From DASQZT01 sp035638575 (GTDB taxonomy: Bacteria; Acidobacteriota; Terriglobia; Bryobacterales; Bryobacteraceae), in assembly GCA_035638575.1 (NCBI GenBank), contig DASQZT010000093.1, positions 4,724 through 68,723 on the forward strand: a stretch of 64,000 nucleotides of DNA, written 5' to 3'. How positions within the stretch are numbered: position 1 is the first letter of the stretch; the number at the start of each line of letters is the position of its first letter. A program made the position numbers and the translations under genes. The notes under the pieces were generated by a model that saw nothing but the letters and a program-made list of their open reading frames with translations, was not told the origin of the DNA and ran no database searches. This document shows, piece by piece, positions 39,713-47,380 of this stretch.

Positions 39713-41080
39713 ATGCCCTCAGTGCGCACCATCATCGAGCCGTTCCGCATCAAGAGCGTGGAGCCGCTGCGCCACACCACGCCGGAAGAGCGCGAAGGCT
39801 TCCTCGCGCAGGCCGGCTATAACCTCTTCCTCATCGCGGCGCGCAATATCCTGATCGACCTGCTCACCGACTCCGGCACCAGCGCCATGTCCACCGAACA
39901 GTGGGCCGCCGTGATGCGCGGCGACGAGTCGTACGCCGGCAGCGAGAGCTTCTTCCGCCTGAAGCGCGTGGCCGACGACCTCACCGGCTTTCGCCACATG
40001 GTGCCCACCCACCAGGGCCGCGCCGCCGAGCGCATCCTCTTCACCGTCATGTGCAAGCCCGGCCACGTGGTCCCCTCCAATACGCACTTCGATACCACCC
40101 GCGCCAACATCGAATTCACCGGCGCCCGCGCCGTCGATCTGCCGGTTCCCGAAGCCCGCGACACCCAGGCCCGCCTGGATTTCAAAGGCAACATGGATGT
40201 CGCCGCGCTCGAGTCGCTCATCGCTTCCGAAGGCGCCCGACACATCCCGCTCGTCATGCTGACCGTCACCAACAATTCCGGGGGCGGCCAGCCCGTCTCC
40301 ATGGCCAATATCGAGGCCGTCAAACGCGTCTGCGCGCGCCACGCGATCCCGCTCTATCTGGATGCCTGCCGTTTCGCCGAGAACGCCTGGTTCATCCGCC
40401 TGCGCGAGCCCGGCTACGCCGATTGGACGCCCAAGCAAATCGCCCAGAAAATGTTTTCCCTCGCCGACGGCTGCACCTTCTCGGCCAAGAAGGACGCCTT
40501 CGCCAACATCGGCGGCTTCCTGTCGAGCAACGACGACCGGATCGCCCAGCAGGAGACCAACCTGCTGATCCTCACCGAGGGCTTCCCCACGTACGGAGGC
40601 CTTGCGGGCCGCGACCTCGAAGCCATCTCCGTGGGGCTCGAGGAGATCCTGGAGCCCGACTACCTGCGCTACCGCATCGTCTCCACCGGCTATCTCGGCC
40701 GCCACATTGCCGACCACGGCGTGCCCATCGTCGAGCCGCCGGGCGGCCATGCGATCTACATCGATGCGGCCCGGATGCTGCCGCACATTCCGCCGCGCCA
40801 GTTCCCGGGACAGGCGCTGGCCGTGGAACTCTACCGCCACGCCGGCATCCGATCCGTGGAAATCGGCTCGGTGATGTTCGGCGATGCCGCGCGCCACGAA
40901 CTTTTGCGCCTGGCCATCCCGCGCCGCGTTTATACCCAAAGCCACATCGATTACGTGGTGGAAGCTATCCTGGAAGTGAACCAGCGCAAGGAGTGCATCC
41001 GCGGCCTGGAGATTGTCGAAGAGCCCCCGTTCCTGCGCCATTTCAGCGCTCGTTTCCGCCCCATCGAACCATGCCCCTGA
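39713..41080 (+). CDS. tnaA: Tryptophanase (beta-eliminating lyase)
   Basis: 455 residues. A PLP enzyme of the tryptophanase/tyrosine phenol-lyase family. The PLP lysine is the second Lys of SAKKDAFANIGG (Lys260). Val382 and Ile384 in SVEIGSV sit where TPL has Met and Arg (Arg381), and they match the tryptophanase pattern, so tryptophan is the likely substrate, yielding indole, pyruvate and ammonia. Overlapping genes follow (fmdE-like, 10 bp overlap). No tnaC-like leader or tryptophan permease is visible. Confidence 0.87.
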   Translation: MPSVRTIIEPFRIKSVEPLRHTTPEEREGFLAQAGYNLFLIAARNILIDLLTDSGTSAMSTEQWAAVMRGDESYAGSESFFRLKRVADDLTGFRHMVPTHQGRAAERILFTVMCKPGHVVPSNTHFDTTRANIEFTGARAVDLPVPEARDTQARLDFKGNMDVAALESLIASEGARHIPLVMLTVTNNSGGGQPVSMANIEAVKRVCARHAIPLYLDACRFAENAWFIRLREPGYADWTPKQIAQKMFSLADGCTFSAKKDAFANIGGFLSSNDDRIAQQETNLLILTEGFPTYGGLAGRDLEAISVGLEEILEPDYLRYRIVSTGYLGRHIADHGVPIVEPPGGHAIYIDAARMLPHIPPRQFPGQALAVELYRHAGIRSVEIGSVMFGDAARHELLRLAIPRRVYTQSHIDYVVEAILEVNQRKECIRGLEIVEEPPFLRHFSARFRPIEPCP

Positions 41081-41658
41081 AGAGCCTTGCCGAATACGAA
41101 CGCCTCGCCGAACAGGCCCACGGGCATCTCTGCGCCGGCCAGGTTCTGGGCCTGCGGATGGCGCTCCATGGAGTTCGGCTGCTCGGCCTGGAAGATCCCG
41201 CCGGCGCCGACCGCAAGCGCCTGGTGACCTTCATCGAGATCGACCGCTGCGCCACCGATGCCATCCCCATCGTCACCGGCTGCCGCCTGGGCAAGCGCGC
41301 CCTCAAGTTCCGCGATTTCGGCAAGGTCGCGGCCACCTTCTGCGATTTGCGGGAGAACCGCGCGGTTCGCCTGGTGGCGCGCGAAACGGCCAAACAGCGC
41401 GCCCGCGAAATGTACCCCGAGATCGCCGGCCAGAACCAGCAGCAGATGCGCGCCTATCGCGAGATGGCCGACGGCGAGCTTTTCGATGTGCAATGGGTGC
41501 GCGTCCATGTGCCTCCCGAGGATCTTCCGGGCTACAAGGCGCCGCGCGCCGTCTGCGCGCAGTGCGGCGAGGGCGTCAATTTCAGGCGCGAGGTGGTCGT
41601 GGACGGCGTGACGCTCTGCCGCGCCTGCGCCGGCGAGCGTTATTACGAGCCGCTCTGA
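41071..41658 (+). CDS. FmdE family protein with C-terminal zinc finger
   Basis: 195 residues. The N-terminal part has the FmdE pattern HGHLCAGQVLGLRMA, then FIEIDRCATDAIPIVTGC and a KVAATFCD strand. The C-terminus carries a Cys4 zinc finger (VCAQCGEG and LCRACAGE). FmdE-like proteins accompany molybdenum or tungsten formylmethanofuran dehydrogenase but also occur alone in bacteria; the role here is unknown. It overlaps tnaA by 10 bp and thiE by 1 bp. Confidence 0.83.
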   Translation: MPLKSLAEYERLAEQAHGHLCAGQVLGLRMALHGVRLLGLEDPAGADRKRLVTFIEIDRCATDAIPIVTGCRLGKRALKFRDFGKVAATFCDLRENRAVRLVARETAKQRAREMYPEIAGQNQQQMRAYREMADGELFDVQWVRVHVPPEDLPGYKAPRAVCAQCGEGVNFRREVVVDGVTLCRACAGERYYEPL

Positions 41659-42221
41659 TGCTGCGCTATTACATCACCGACCGGCACGCCGCCGGGGGAA
41701 CCGAAGCCCTGCTCGCATTCATCGGGCGCGCTCTTTCCGGCGGCGTCGAGCGCATCCAGATTCGCGAGAAGGACCTGGGCGCGCGCGAACTGTGCCACCT
41801 GGTGCGCCGCGCCCTGTCGCTCGACAATCCGCACGGCGCCCGCATCCTGGTGAATGGCCGCGCCGATGTGGCGTTGGCATCGGGCGCCCACGGCGTGCAC
41901 CTTCCCGCGGATTCCGTGGCGCCGGAGACCCTGCGCGCCCTCGCGCCGCCCGGCTTCCTGATCGGTGTGTCCACGCACTCGATCGAAGAGTTGCGCGCCG
42001 CCGAACGGGAAGGCGCCGACTTCGCGGTGTTCGGCCCGGTCTTCTCCACCCCCTCCAAAACCGCGTACGGCGCTCCCCAGGGCCTCGACCGCCTGCGCGA
42101 AGCCGTGCGTTCCGTGGCCATGCCGGTCATTGCCCTGGGCGGCATCACACCGGCGACCGCGCCCGCATGCCTGGAGGCGGGCGCCGCCGGTATCGCCGGC
42201 ATCTCCATGTTTCAGTCCTGA
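41658..42221 (+). CDS. thiE: Thiamine phosphate synthase
   Basis: 187 residues, slightly short for ThiE (about 210). It joins the pyrimidine and thiazole phosphates in thiamine synthesis. Motifs are VERIQIREKDLGARE, RILVNGRADVALASGAHGVHLP, the GVSTHSIEEL strand, VFGPVFSTPSK and VIALGGITPATA. The ATG overlaps the TGA of the preceding FmdE-like gene. No other thiamine genes or TPP riboswitch are visible here. TenI-like function cannot be fully excluded. Confidence 0.86.
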   Translation: MLRYYITDRHAAGGTEALLAFIGRALSGGVERIQIREKDLGARELCHLVRRALSLDNPHGARILVNGRADVALASGAHGVHLPADSVAPETLRALAPPGFLIGVSTHSIEELRAAEREGADFAVFGPVFSTPSKTAYGAPQGLDRLREAVRSVAMPVIALGGITPATAPACLEAGAAGIAGISMFQS

Positions 42222-42302
42222 CACTTTCAGCCTCCGTTTTTTCACCCGCCTGTAACCCCATTTTGCTATCCTTTTGAGTCAAGGGGTAAAAGAGGTGAAT
42301 CT

Positions 42303-45300
42303 ATGAAAAAAGTCGGGGGATTATTCGTACTGACACTGGTTCTTTCCGCAGGGGCGTTTGCCCAGGCGGTGGCTGGACTCGGCGCCATCTCCGGCACCGT
42401 GCGCGATGCGTCGGGCGCCGTGGTTCCGGATTCGACCGTGGTCGTCTCCAACGAATCCAAAGGCATTCGCCGCACCATGCAGACCACCGATGCCGGCGTG
42501 TTCTCGGCGCCTGCCCTGGCGCCCGCAACCGGTTACACCCTCACCGTCACCAAGCAAGGTTTCGCCAGATGGGAAGTCAAGGATTTCCAGGTCCAGGTCG
42601 GCGCGACGCAGGACTTCAGGGTCGTTTTGGAAGTGGCCACCGGCACCACCCAGGTGGAAGTGACCGCGGAAGCGTCCCTGGTGGAAGACACCAAATCCGG
42701 CGTGGAGCAGGTGGTTTCGCAGCAGCAGATCGACGACCTCCCCATCAATGGCCGCCGCGCCGACACCTTCGTGCTGCTCACGCCCGCCGTCAGCACTGAC
42801 GGCACGTTTGGCCTGGTGGCCTTCCGCGGCGTCGTGGCGGGCAATTCGTTCCTCACCGACGGCAACGACACCACCAACAGCTTCTACGCCGAGAACGCCG
42901 GGCGCACCCGCATCTCGACGCAAATCTCGGCCGACGCCGTGCAGGAGTTCCAGGTGCTTTCCGACGGCTTCTCGGCCGAATTCGGCCGCGCCATCGGCGG
43001 CGTCATCAACACCGTGACGCGCAGTGGCACCAACGATTTCCATGGCACCGGCTACTGGTTCTTCCGCAACCGGACCCTCAATGCCCCGGACCGCTACGCC
43101 GCGGGCTACAACGCCCCCGAATGGCGCCACCAGGCCGGCGGAACTTTGGGCGGCCCCATCCGCAAGGACAAGCTGTTCTTCTTTTCCAACTTCGAGCTGG
43201 TGAAGCGGAATTTCCCCGGACTCAACCGCATCATCAACACCGCCCTCACCGATACCAGCGGAAACATCAACCCCGCGCTGTGCACCGCCACGGCCGCGCA
43301 GTGCACCGCGGCGATTGCGTTTATCCAAAACCAGATGAACGTGCTGGTCCCCAGGACGGTCTCTTCCTACATGGGGTTCGGCAAGCTCGACTGGCGCCCC
43401 AGCGAACGAAACTCCATCACCGCCGATCTGAACGTCATGCACTGGCGGTCTCCCCACGGCATCCAGACCCAGGGCGTGCTCACCAACGGCAACATGATCG
43501 GCAACAACGGGAATTCGACGGTCGAAACGCGCTACGGAAAGGCGTCCTGGACCTTCGTTCCCACCGCCACCGCGGTCAACGAACTGCGCTTTGGCTGGTT
43601 CAAGGACCGGCTTTCCGATCCGGGCGCATCCGACCTGTGGCCTTCCACCGGAGGCCTCTACATTGCAGTCGGCGGCGCCACCGTCGGAGCCGCGACCTCG
43701 TATCCGCGCACCTTCCCCAGCGAGCAGCGGTTCCAGATCGTGGAGAACTACAGTTGGACGCACGGCGCCCATTCGGCCAAATTCGGCGTGGACTATTCGA
43801 CCACCGAGGATTGGATCAACCAGTTGGCCAACCAGTTCGGATCTTTCACCTACTCCAACCTCACGAACTTCGCCAAGGATTTCAGCGGCAATACCACCGG
43901 GGCGAAGAACTACTCTACTTTCAGCCAGGCATTCGGCAACGCCATCCAGGACATGCGCACCAGCGATATCCACTTTTATGGGCAGGATACCTGGAAAATG
44001 AGCAAGAGGTTCACCCTCAATCTCGGCCTGCGGTACGAGAAGAGCTTCCTGCCGCAGCCGCCCCTGGTGGATCCCAATTACCCTCTGACGGGGCACATCC
44101 CCTCCACCAACAAAGACTTTTCCCCGCGTGCCAGCCTGTCGTACGCCCTCGACGACCGCACCGTGGTGCGCGCCGGATTCGGTATGTACTATGCCCGGTT
44201 CCTGGGCGACGGCATGCAGGAGCTGGCGATCATTGGCAACGGCAAGTACCAGACCACGATTTCCGTGAACCCCAATCAGAACGGCGCCCCGGTATTCCCC
44301 AATATCGTTCCCAACGTGAACGCCGTTCCGGCCGGAACCGCCCAGGTGGTCTTCGCCTCGCCGGATTTCCGCAACCCTTATACCGAGCAGGGCACCCTGG
44401 CGATCGAGCACCAGTTCAGCCACGACGTCTCCATGACGGCCAGCTACATCTGGAGCCACGGCGTCCAGATCTGGACCAACCGGGACCTCAACATCGGGCC
44501 TCCGGGACCGGTGGAGACGTACACCATCGACGATGCCGGCGGCAACCCGGTAGGCAGCTATGCGATGCCCATCTACGTCACGGGCAACAAGGTCGATTCG
44601 CGATACGGCCGGGTTTTCGAAGTCGATAACGGCGGCCAATCCTGGTACGACGGCCTGGCGCTCCAGTTGCGCAAGCGCATGACCCACGGGCTGAGCGCCC
44701 AGTTTTCGTATACCTGGTCGCACGCCATCGACGACGCCAACAATGCGGGCGCCGGCTCGAGCGGCGTGCTTTATTACCAGCAGACCAGCACCGCTTACGG
44801 CAACTGGGGATTGGACAAGGGCAGCTCCGGAACCGACCAGCGGCACCGGGCCGTAATCAACTTCCTCTGGCAGCCGACGTTCACCACGAACCGGTCCAAG
44901 ACCACCCGTTTCCTGGTGAACGGCTGGGAGCTTTCCACCATCACCACCCTGGCCTCGGCGCAGCCGACCGCGGCTACCGTCAGCGTCAGCGGGCAGCAGT
45001 TCCCGGGCATCACCATGGCATACACCGGAAGCATGAACGGCACCGGCAGTTGGAGCCGCGTGCCGTTCTGGCCGGTCAACAACCTGGATATCGACCGCGT
45101 TTACCGCGTGGACGCCCGCCTGGTGCGCACTCTTCCCTTCTCCGACCGCGTTAAGGGCAGCCTGATGTTCGAGGCGTTCAACGCGTTCAACACGCAGTAC
45201 AACACGGGCGTGCAAACGCAGGCCTACACCGCCACGAACGGGGTGCTGAAGCCCACCGCCGGCCTGGGTGTGGGCAACGCCTCGCAAGCCTTCCCCGACG

Positions 45301-45347
45301 GCACCAACGCGCGCCGCTGCCAGGTCGGCCTGCGCATCGTGTTCTGA
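42303..45347 (+). CDS. TonB-dependent receptor with carboxypeptidase-regulatory N-terminal domain
   Basis: 1,014 residues. AGAGGTG lies upstream of the ATG. The signal peptide covers about 1-22. A CarboxypepD_reg beta-sandwich (about 25-105) starts with LGAISGTVRDASGAVVPDS. A plug domain follows with DDLPINGRRADTFVLLTP and TDGNDTTNSFYAENAG, and then a 22-strand barrel ending in Phe. This Oar-like class is strongly expanded in Acidobacteria and probably imports or binds oligosaccharides or other large ligands. The substrate is unknown. Confidence 0.93.
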   Translation: MKKVGGLFVLTLVLSAGAFAQAVAGLGAISGTVRDASGAVVPDSTVVVSNESKGIRRTMQTTDAGVFSAPALAPATGYTLTVTKQGFARWEVKDFQVQVGATQDFRVVLEVATGTTQVEVTAEASLVEDTKSGVEQVVSQQQIDDLPINGRRADTFVLLTPAVSTDGTFGLVAFRGVVAGNSFLTDGNDTTNSFYAENAGRTRISTQISADAVQEFQVLSDGFSAEFGRAIGGVINTVTRSGTNDFHGTGYWFFRNRTLNAPDRYAAGYNAPEWRHQAGGTLGGPIRKDKLFFFSNFELVKRNFPGLNRIINTALTDTSGNINPALCTATAAQCTAAIAFIQNQMNVLVPRTVSSYMGFGKLDWRPSERNSITADLNVMHWRSPHGIQTQGVLTNGNMIGNNGNSTVETRYGKASWTFVPTATAVNELRFGWFKDRLSDPGASDLWPSTGGLYIAVGGATVGAATSYPRTFPSEQRFQIVENYSWTHGAHSAKFGVDYSTTEDWINQLANQFGSFTYSNLTNFAKDFSGNTTGAKNYSTFSQAFGNAIQDMRTSDIHFYGQDTWKMSKRFTLNLGLRYEKSFLPQPPLVDPNYPLTGHIPSTNKDFSPRASLSYALDDRTVVRAGFGMYYARFLGDGMQELAIIGNGKYQTTISVNPNQNGAPVFPNIVPNVNAVPAGTAQVVFASPDFRNPYTEQGTLAIEHQFSHDVSMTASYIWSHGVQIWTNRDLNIGPPGPVETYTIDDAGGNPVGSYAMPIYVTGNKVDSRYGRVFEVDNGGQSWYDGLALQLRKRMTHGLSAQFSYTWSHAIDDANNAGAGSSGVLYYQQTSTAYGNWGLDKGSSGTDQRHRAVINFLWQPTFTTNRSKTTRFLVNGWELSTITTLASAQPTAATVSVSGQQFPGITMAYTGSMNGTGSWSRVPFWPVNNLDIDRVYRVDARLVRTLPFSDRVKGSLMFEAFNAFNTQYNTGVQTQAYTATNGVLKPTAGLGVGNASQAFPDGTNARRCQVGLRIVF

Positions 45348-45429
45348 TTTCGGGAACCGGGACGGGGAACCGCTTGCTGAGGGTCGTGGGTCTAATGAAG
45401 CCGATGTCGCCGGCCTTGGGGTTGACGCC

Positions 45430-45669
45430 TTGCAGAGGGTGGTTAACAGACTACTGAGCGTCGAAGCGAGGATCCATAGCGTCTCTGTAGCGGCCCTTCA
45501 ACTCACACTGAAGGAGTATGACGCGAAGATGGAACGGGATCTGGCCGTCATAAGGCAGTGGGAGAGAGATCCCGATCCGGCAATTCGATCTCAGGTTAGA
45601 AGATACATCGATGGTATGGAGAGAAACCTCAAAGACCAAAAACTCAGTGAGGAGGAAGGCTACATGTGA
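45430..45669 (+). CDS. Hypothetical helical protein, possibly the 3' remnant of a gene
   Basis: About 79 residues if started at TTG 45430 (or GTG 45439). No ATG fits, and no clear ribosome-binding site is visible, so this could be the tail of a larger, deleted gene. The protein is charged and helical (YDAKMERDLAVIRQWERD, YIDGMERNLKDQKLSEEE), with protein-like codon use in this frame. No family is recognised. Confidence 0.4.
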   Translation: MQRVVNRLLSVEARIHSVSVAALQLTLKEYDAKMERDLAVIRQWERDPDPAIRSQVRRYIDGMERNLKDQKLSEEEGYM

Positions 45670-45810
45670 TGGACGCCGGTATGGCGGCCCTCGTTGCCCT
45701 CCCCGGGAGGCGGCTTCCCAGAGGACCTCGCCGAAAGCCACATGAGCGAGAAGTCGCTTCGCCGATGTGCTGCGGCTCGAAACGCCCCCCAAACGTTCGA
45801 GGAAGTTGGT

Positions 45811-45837
45811 CGGATTCGGGTAGTGCGTCAGTTTGAA
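45811..45837 (+). repeat. Left arm of imperfect inverted repeat bounding a small cassette
   Basis: This 27-bp arm matches the reverse complement of 46745-46771. The inner 20 bp (GGGTAGTGCGTCAGTTTGAA) differ by one base and the outer 7 by two. The inner ends of both arms carry TTTGAA. Confidence 0.6.
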
Positions 45838-45843
45838 CGAACC

Positions 45844-46095
45844 TCAAGGCTTACGAAACTCCGGGATTGGCAGCGTCCACGCTGATTTCCCGTCTGGCAA
45901 GGTTGCCTTGACCTGTGTCGCGCCAGTAGTTGTGTCGATACGGTATACCTGAGATCCTTCACCCCCACCAGGAGCGACCGTCACAATTTGGAATCTTCCG
46001 ATTTGCGTCTCCGAATGCGATCCCGGTTGGGCATGCAATGCCAGAATCATCACAGCGAGTAAGGCTATCAAGCACCACGTGAGTTTTTCGCGCAT
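45844..46095 (-). CDS. Small secreted hypothetical protein
   Basis: 83 residues. A clear signal peptide lies at about 1-22 (positive MREKLTW start, hydrophobic CLIALLAVMILALHA). The mature part is short and beta-rich (IGRFQIVTVAPGGGEGSQVYRID). No family is recognised. The gene lies inside the inverted-repeat-bounded segment together with the wHTH and HNH genes. It points away from them. Confidence 0.6.
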   Translation of the reverse strand: MREKLTWCLIALLAVMILALHAQPGSHSETQIGRFQIVTVAPGGGEGSQVYRIDTTTGATQVKATLPDGKSAWTLPIPEFRKP

Positions 46096-46121
46096 GGTCT
46101 CATCATACTTCGACCATCGGA

Positions 46122-46292
46122 CTAAATAGATTGCTGTCCGGCTTCGGTGAGGCAGTAGTGGGAGTCGCCGTCGCGTTGCATTAGCCCATCGTCAACGAGC
46201 CTGTGAATTTGCGCCTGATTATCTTGGGTCACGCGAATACGACCCAACTGGGCAGTTACTTCTAGTAGCGCCTTGTCTTCTGGCTTCAGCAC
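46122..46292 (-). CDS. Tiny winged-helix-like protein (56 residues)
   Basis: A GTG-initiated ORF of 56 codons. The reading frame reads LLEVTAQLGRIRVTQDNQ, IHRLVDDGLMQRDGD, then HYCLTEAGQQSI. A helix-loop-helix followed by a two-strand wing ending in LTEAG is the classic C-terminal part of MarR/PadR-type winged helices. At this length it is a minimal DNA-binding domain. It diverges from the HNH gene, and a perfect 14-bp inverted repeat lies between them, so it may be the regulator of that repeat. Confidence 0.55.
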   Translation of the reverse strand: MLKPEDKALLEVTAQLGRIRVTQDNQAQIHRLVDDGLMQRDGDSHYCLTEAGQQSI

Positions 46293-46297
46293 GCCAC

Positions 46298-46366
46298 AAT
46301 CGTATCATGCTGTTGTGGCGTGAGGCTGTGGCGTGGCTGGGCTGAACGGCCAAGCATGATACGATT
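46298..46366. promoter_or_regulatory. Mirrored 14-bp inverted repeat between divergent wHTH and HNH genes
   Basis: AATCGTATCATGCT at 46298-46311 and AGCATGATACGATT at 46353-46366 are exact reverse complements. Each arm contains TACGAT reading toward its own gene, six bases before the GTG of the winged-helix gene and nine before the ATG of the HNH gene. Both genes lack a ribosome-binding site. This fits two mirror-image promoters making near-leaderless transcripts, or an operator pair; it is an inference. Confidence 0.55.
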
Positions 46367-46374
46367 ATGACACA

Positions 46375-46755
46375 ATGTCCGACGACGCTCGCCTGAAAGA
46401 AGCGGCCCGCAGAATACTTGGCGGAAAATGCGCCAATCCCGACTGCAGATGGGTTAACGACGATGGCACGCTTGGCTGCAAGGATGGACGCATGCTCATG
46501 TTTCATCACATTGAAGGCGGCGGTAGTGAGAATCGTCGGGAAGGTGGAGATTCGACCCGCTCGAACTGCTATGAAATCAAGAGGTATCACGCTCGCGGTT
46601 GGCCCCAGCGGTTTCAACTGTTGTGCGCGAATTGTCATGAGATGATAACCAAGCCGCAGAAGCTGGGAGCGCGCCTACACAAGCAACCTGCGCGCGTGCG
46701 GCGCTCTCTCCAGATAAGCGGCCAGGAGCCACGCCGGGTCAGTATTTCAAACTGA
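46375..46755 (+). CDS. HNH-like zinc-finger protein
   Basis: 126 residues. Cys19-x4-Cys24 and a later Cys84-x2-Cys87 would hold a structural zinc, as in HNH nucleases. Between them lies MFHHIEGGG (His44-His45, the first His expected catalytic), and LLCANCHEM supplies the second knuckle with His88. The central Asn/His spacing is plausible for HNH, but catalytic competence is not proved. It may be an endonuclease of a small mobile cassette. Confidence 0.72.
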   Translation: MSDDARLKEAARRILGGKCANPDCRWVNDDGTLGCKDGRMLMFHHIEGGGSENRREGGDSTRSNCYEIKRYHARGWPQRFQLLCANCHEMITKPQKLGARLHKQPARVRRSLQISGQEPRRVSISN

Positions 46756-46771
46756 CCCACTACCCGGATTC
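46745..46771 (-). repeat. Right arm of the imperfect inverted repeat
   Basis: Reverse-complement match to 45811-45837 (three mismatches). It overlaps the last codons of the HNH gene. The inner side also forms a hairpin: GGGTCAG (46736-46742) and CTGACCC (46752-46758) pair over a 9-base loop. Confidence 0.6.
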
Positions 46772-46835
46772 GGAACGGGAAGTCAGCATCACGCCGCGTC
46801 TCGGGGCTCGTCCTGGCGGCGCATGGCAGAACGTA

Positions 46836-47117
46836 TCAAGCCGCTTCCAGATCAACGCGCACGCGGCAACCAAGCGCCGTCGCAATGTTGACCAACGCAT
46901 CGAGCGAGAATCGCGAGACCCGTCCACGAAGCAGATCGTTGATCCGTGGCTGGGTCACGCCGCAGCGGCTTGCCGCTTCCGCCTGTGTCCACGCGTTTTG
47001 TTTCAGGCGAGCTGCGATTTTCTGCATCAGTTCGGCCCGTGCCCGCAAATTCGCGGCCTGTGCGGGCGTGTCCGCGATGGCGTCCCAAACGCTCGCGTAG
47101 CTCTCTGGTTTGCTCAT
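46836..47117 (-). CDS. HigA-type helix-turn-helix antitoxin
   Basis: 93 residues. The XRE/HTH_37 region (about 40-90) reads WTQAEAASRCGVTQPRINDLLRG, with a recognition helix VTQPRINDLLRGR, and the end ALVNIATALGCRVRVDLE is typical of antitoxins paired with Gp49/HigB-like toxins. Its ATG overlaps the stop of the toxin-like gene (47114-47117), the usual higB-higA order. The toxin is truncated, so this is an orphan antitoxin or autorepressor. Confidence 0.8.
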   Translation of the reverse strand: MSKPESYASVWDAIADTPAQAANLRARAELMQKIAARLKQNAWTQAEAASRCGVTQPRINDLLRGRVSRFSLDALVNIATALGCRVRVDLEAA

Positions 47118-47380
47118 GTCCTGCCTCCCAACAGTTGCCCAAATCGTTTCCTCGCGATTTGAATATCATTCCTGGGCGTCGCCTGCGTCTTCTTCTGGAA
47201 TGCGTGGAGAATGTAAACGGCTTCCGCACGCCTGGCCACGTATATCACGCGGCAGGCGCCGGTCGAGTCCGAAATGCAAATCTCCTCCACACCCTTGCCG
47301 ATGGCGGGCATCGGCTTGAAATCGTCGGCTTCGCAGAAGCTCGACCGTGAGGGACAAGAGCCCGCGACCGCCCTACCCAC
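47114..47380 (-). pseudogene. HigB/Gp49-like toxin, N-terminally truncated
   Basis: Residues from about 18 (ADDFKPMPAIGKGVEEI) to the end (YILHAFQKKTQATPRNDIQIARKRF) match the RelE-fold Gp49/DUF891 group. The expected first 35-40 residues are missing, and the frame instead begins within the tail of moaA with GC-rich, unrelated residues. The lost part contains the first helix pair and strand of the toxin fold. It is most likely a toxin lost by a 5' deletion joined to moaA. Confidence 0.65.

Larger units (their letters stand above)
45348..45843. other. Weakly coding region at the end of the receptor gene
   Basis: No complete gene is recognised. It holds the hypothetical ORF at 45430-45669 and, at the right side, the left arm of an inverted repeat (45811-45837). 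No terminator for the TonB receptor gene was seen. Confidence 0.5.

Noticed and set aside
41590..41657. Possible TPP riboswitch upstream of thiE
   Set aside because: thiE starts on the stop of the FmdE-like gene, and no TPP aptamer core is seen.
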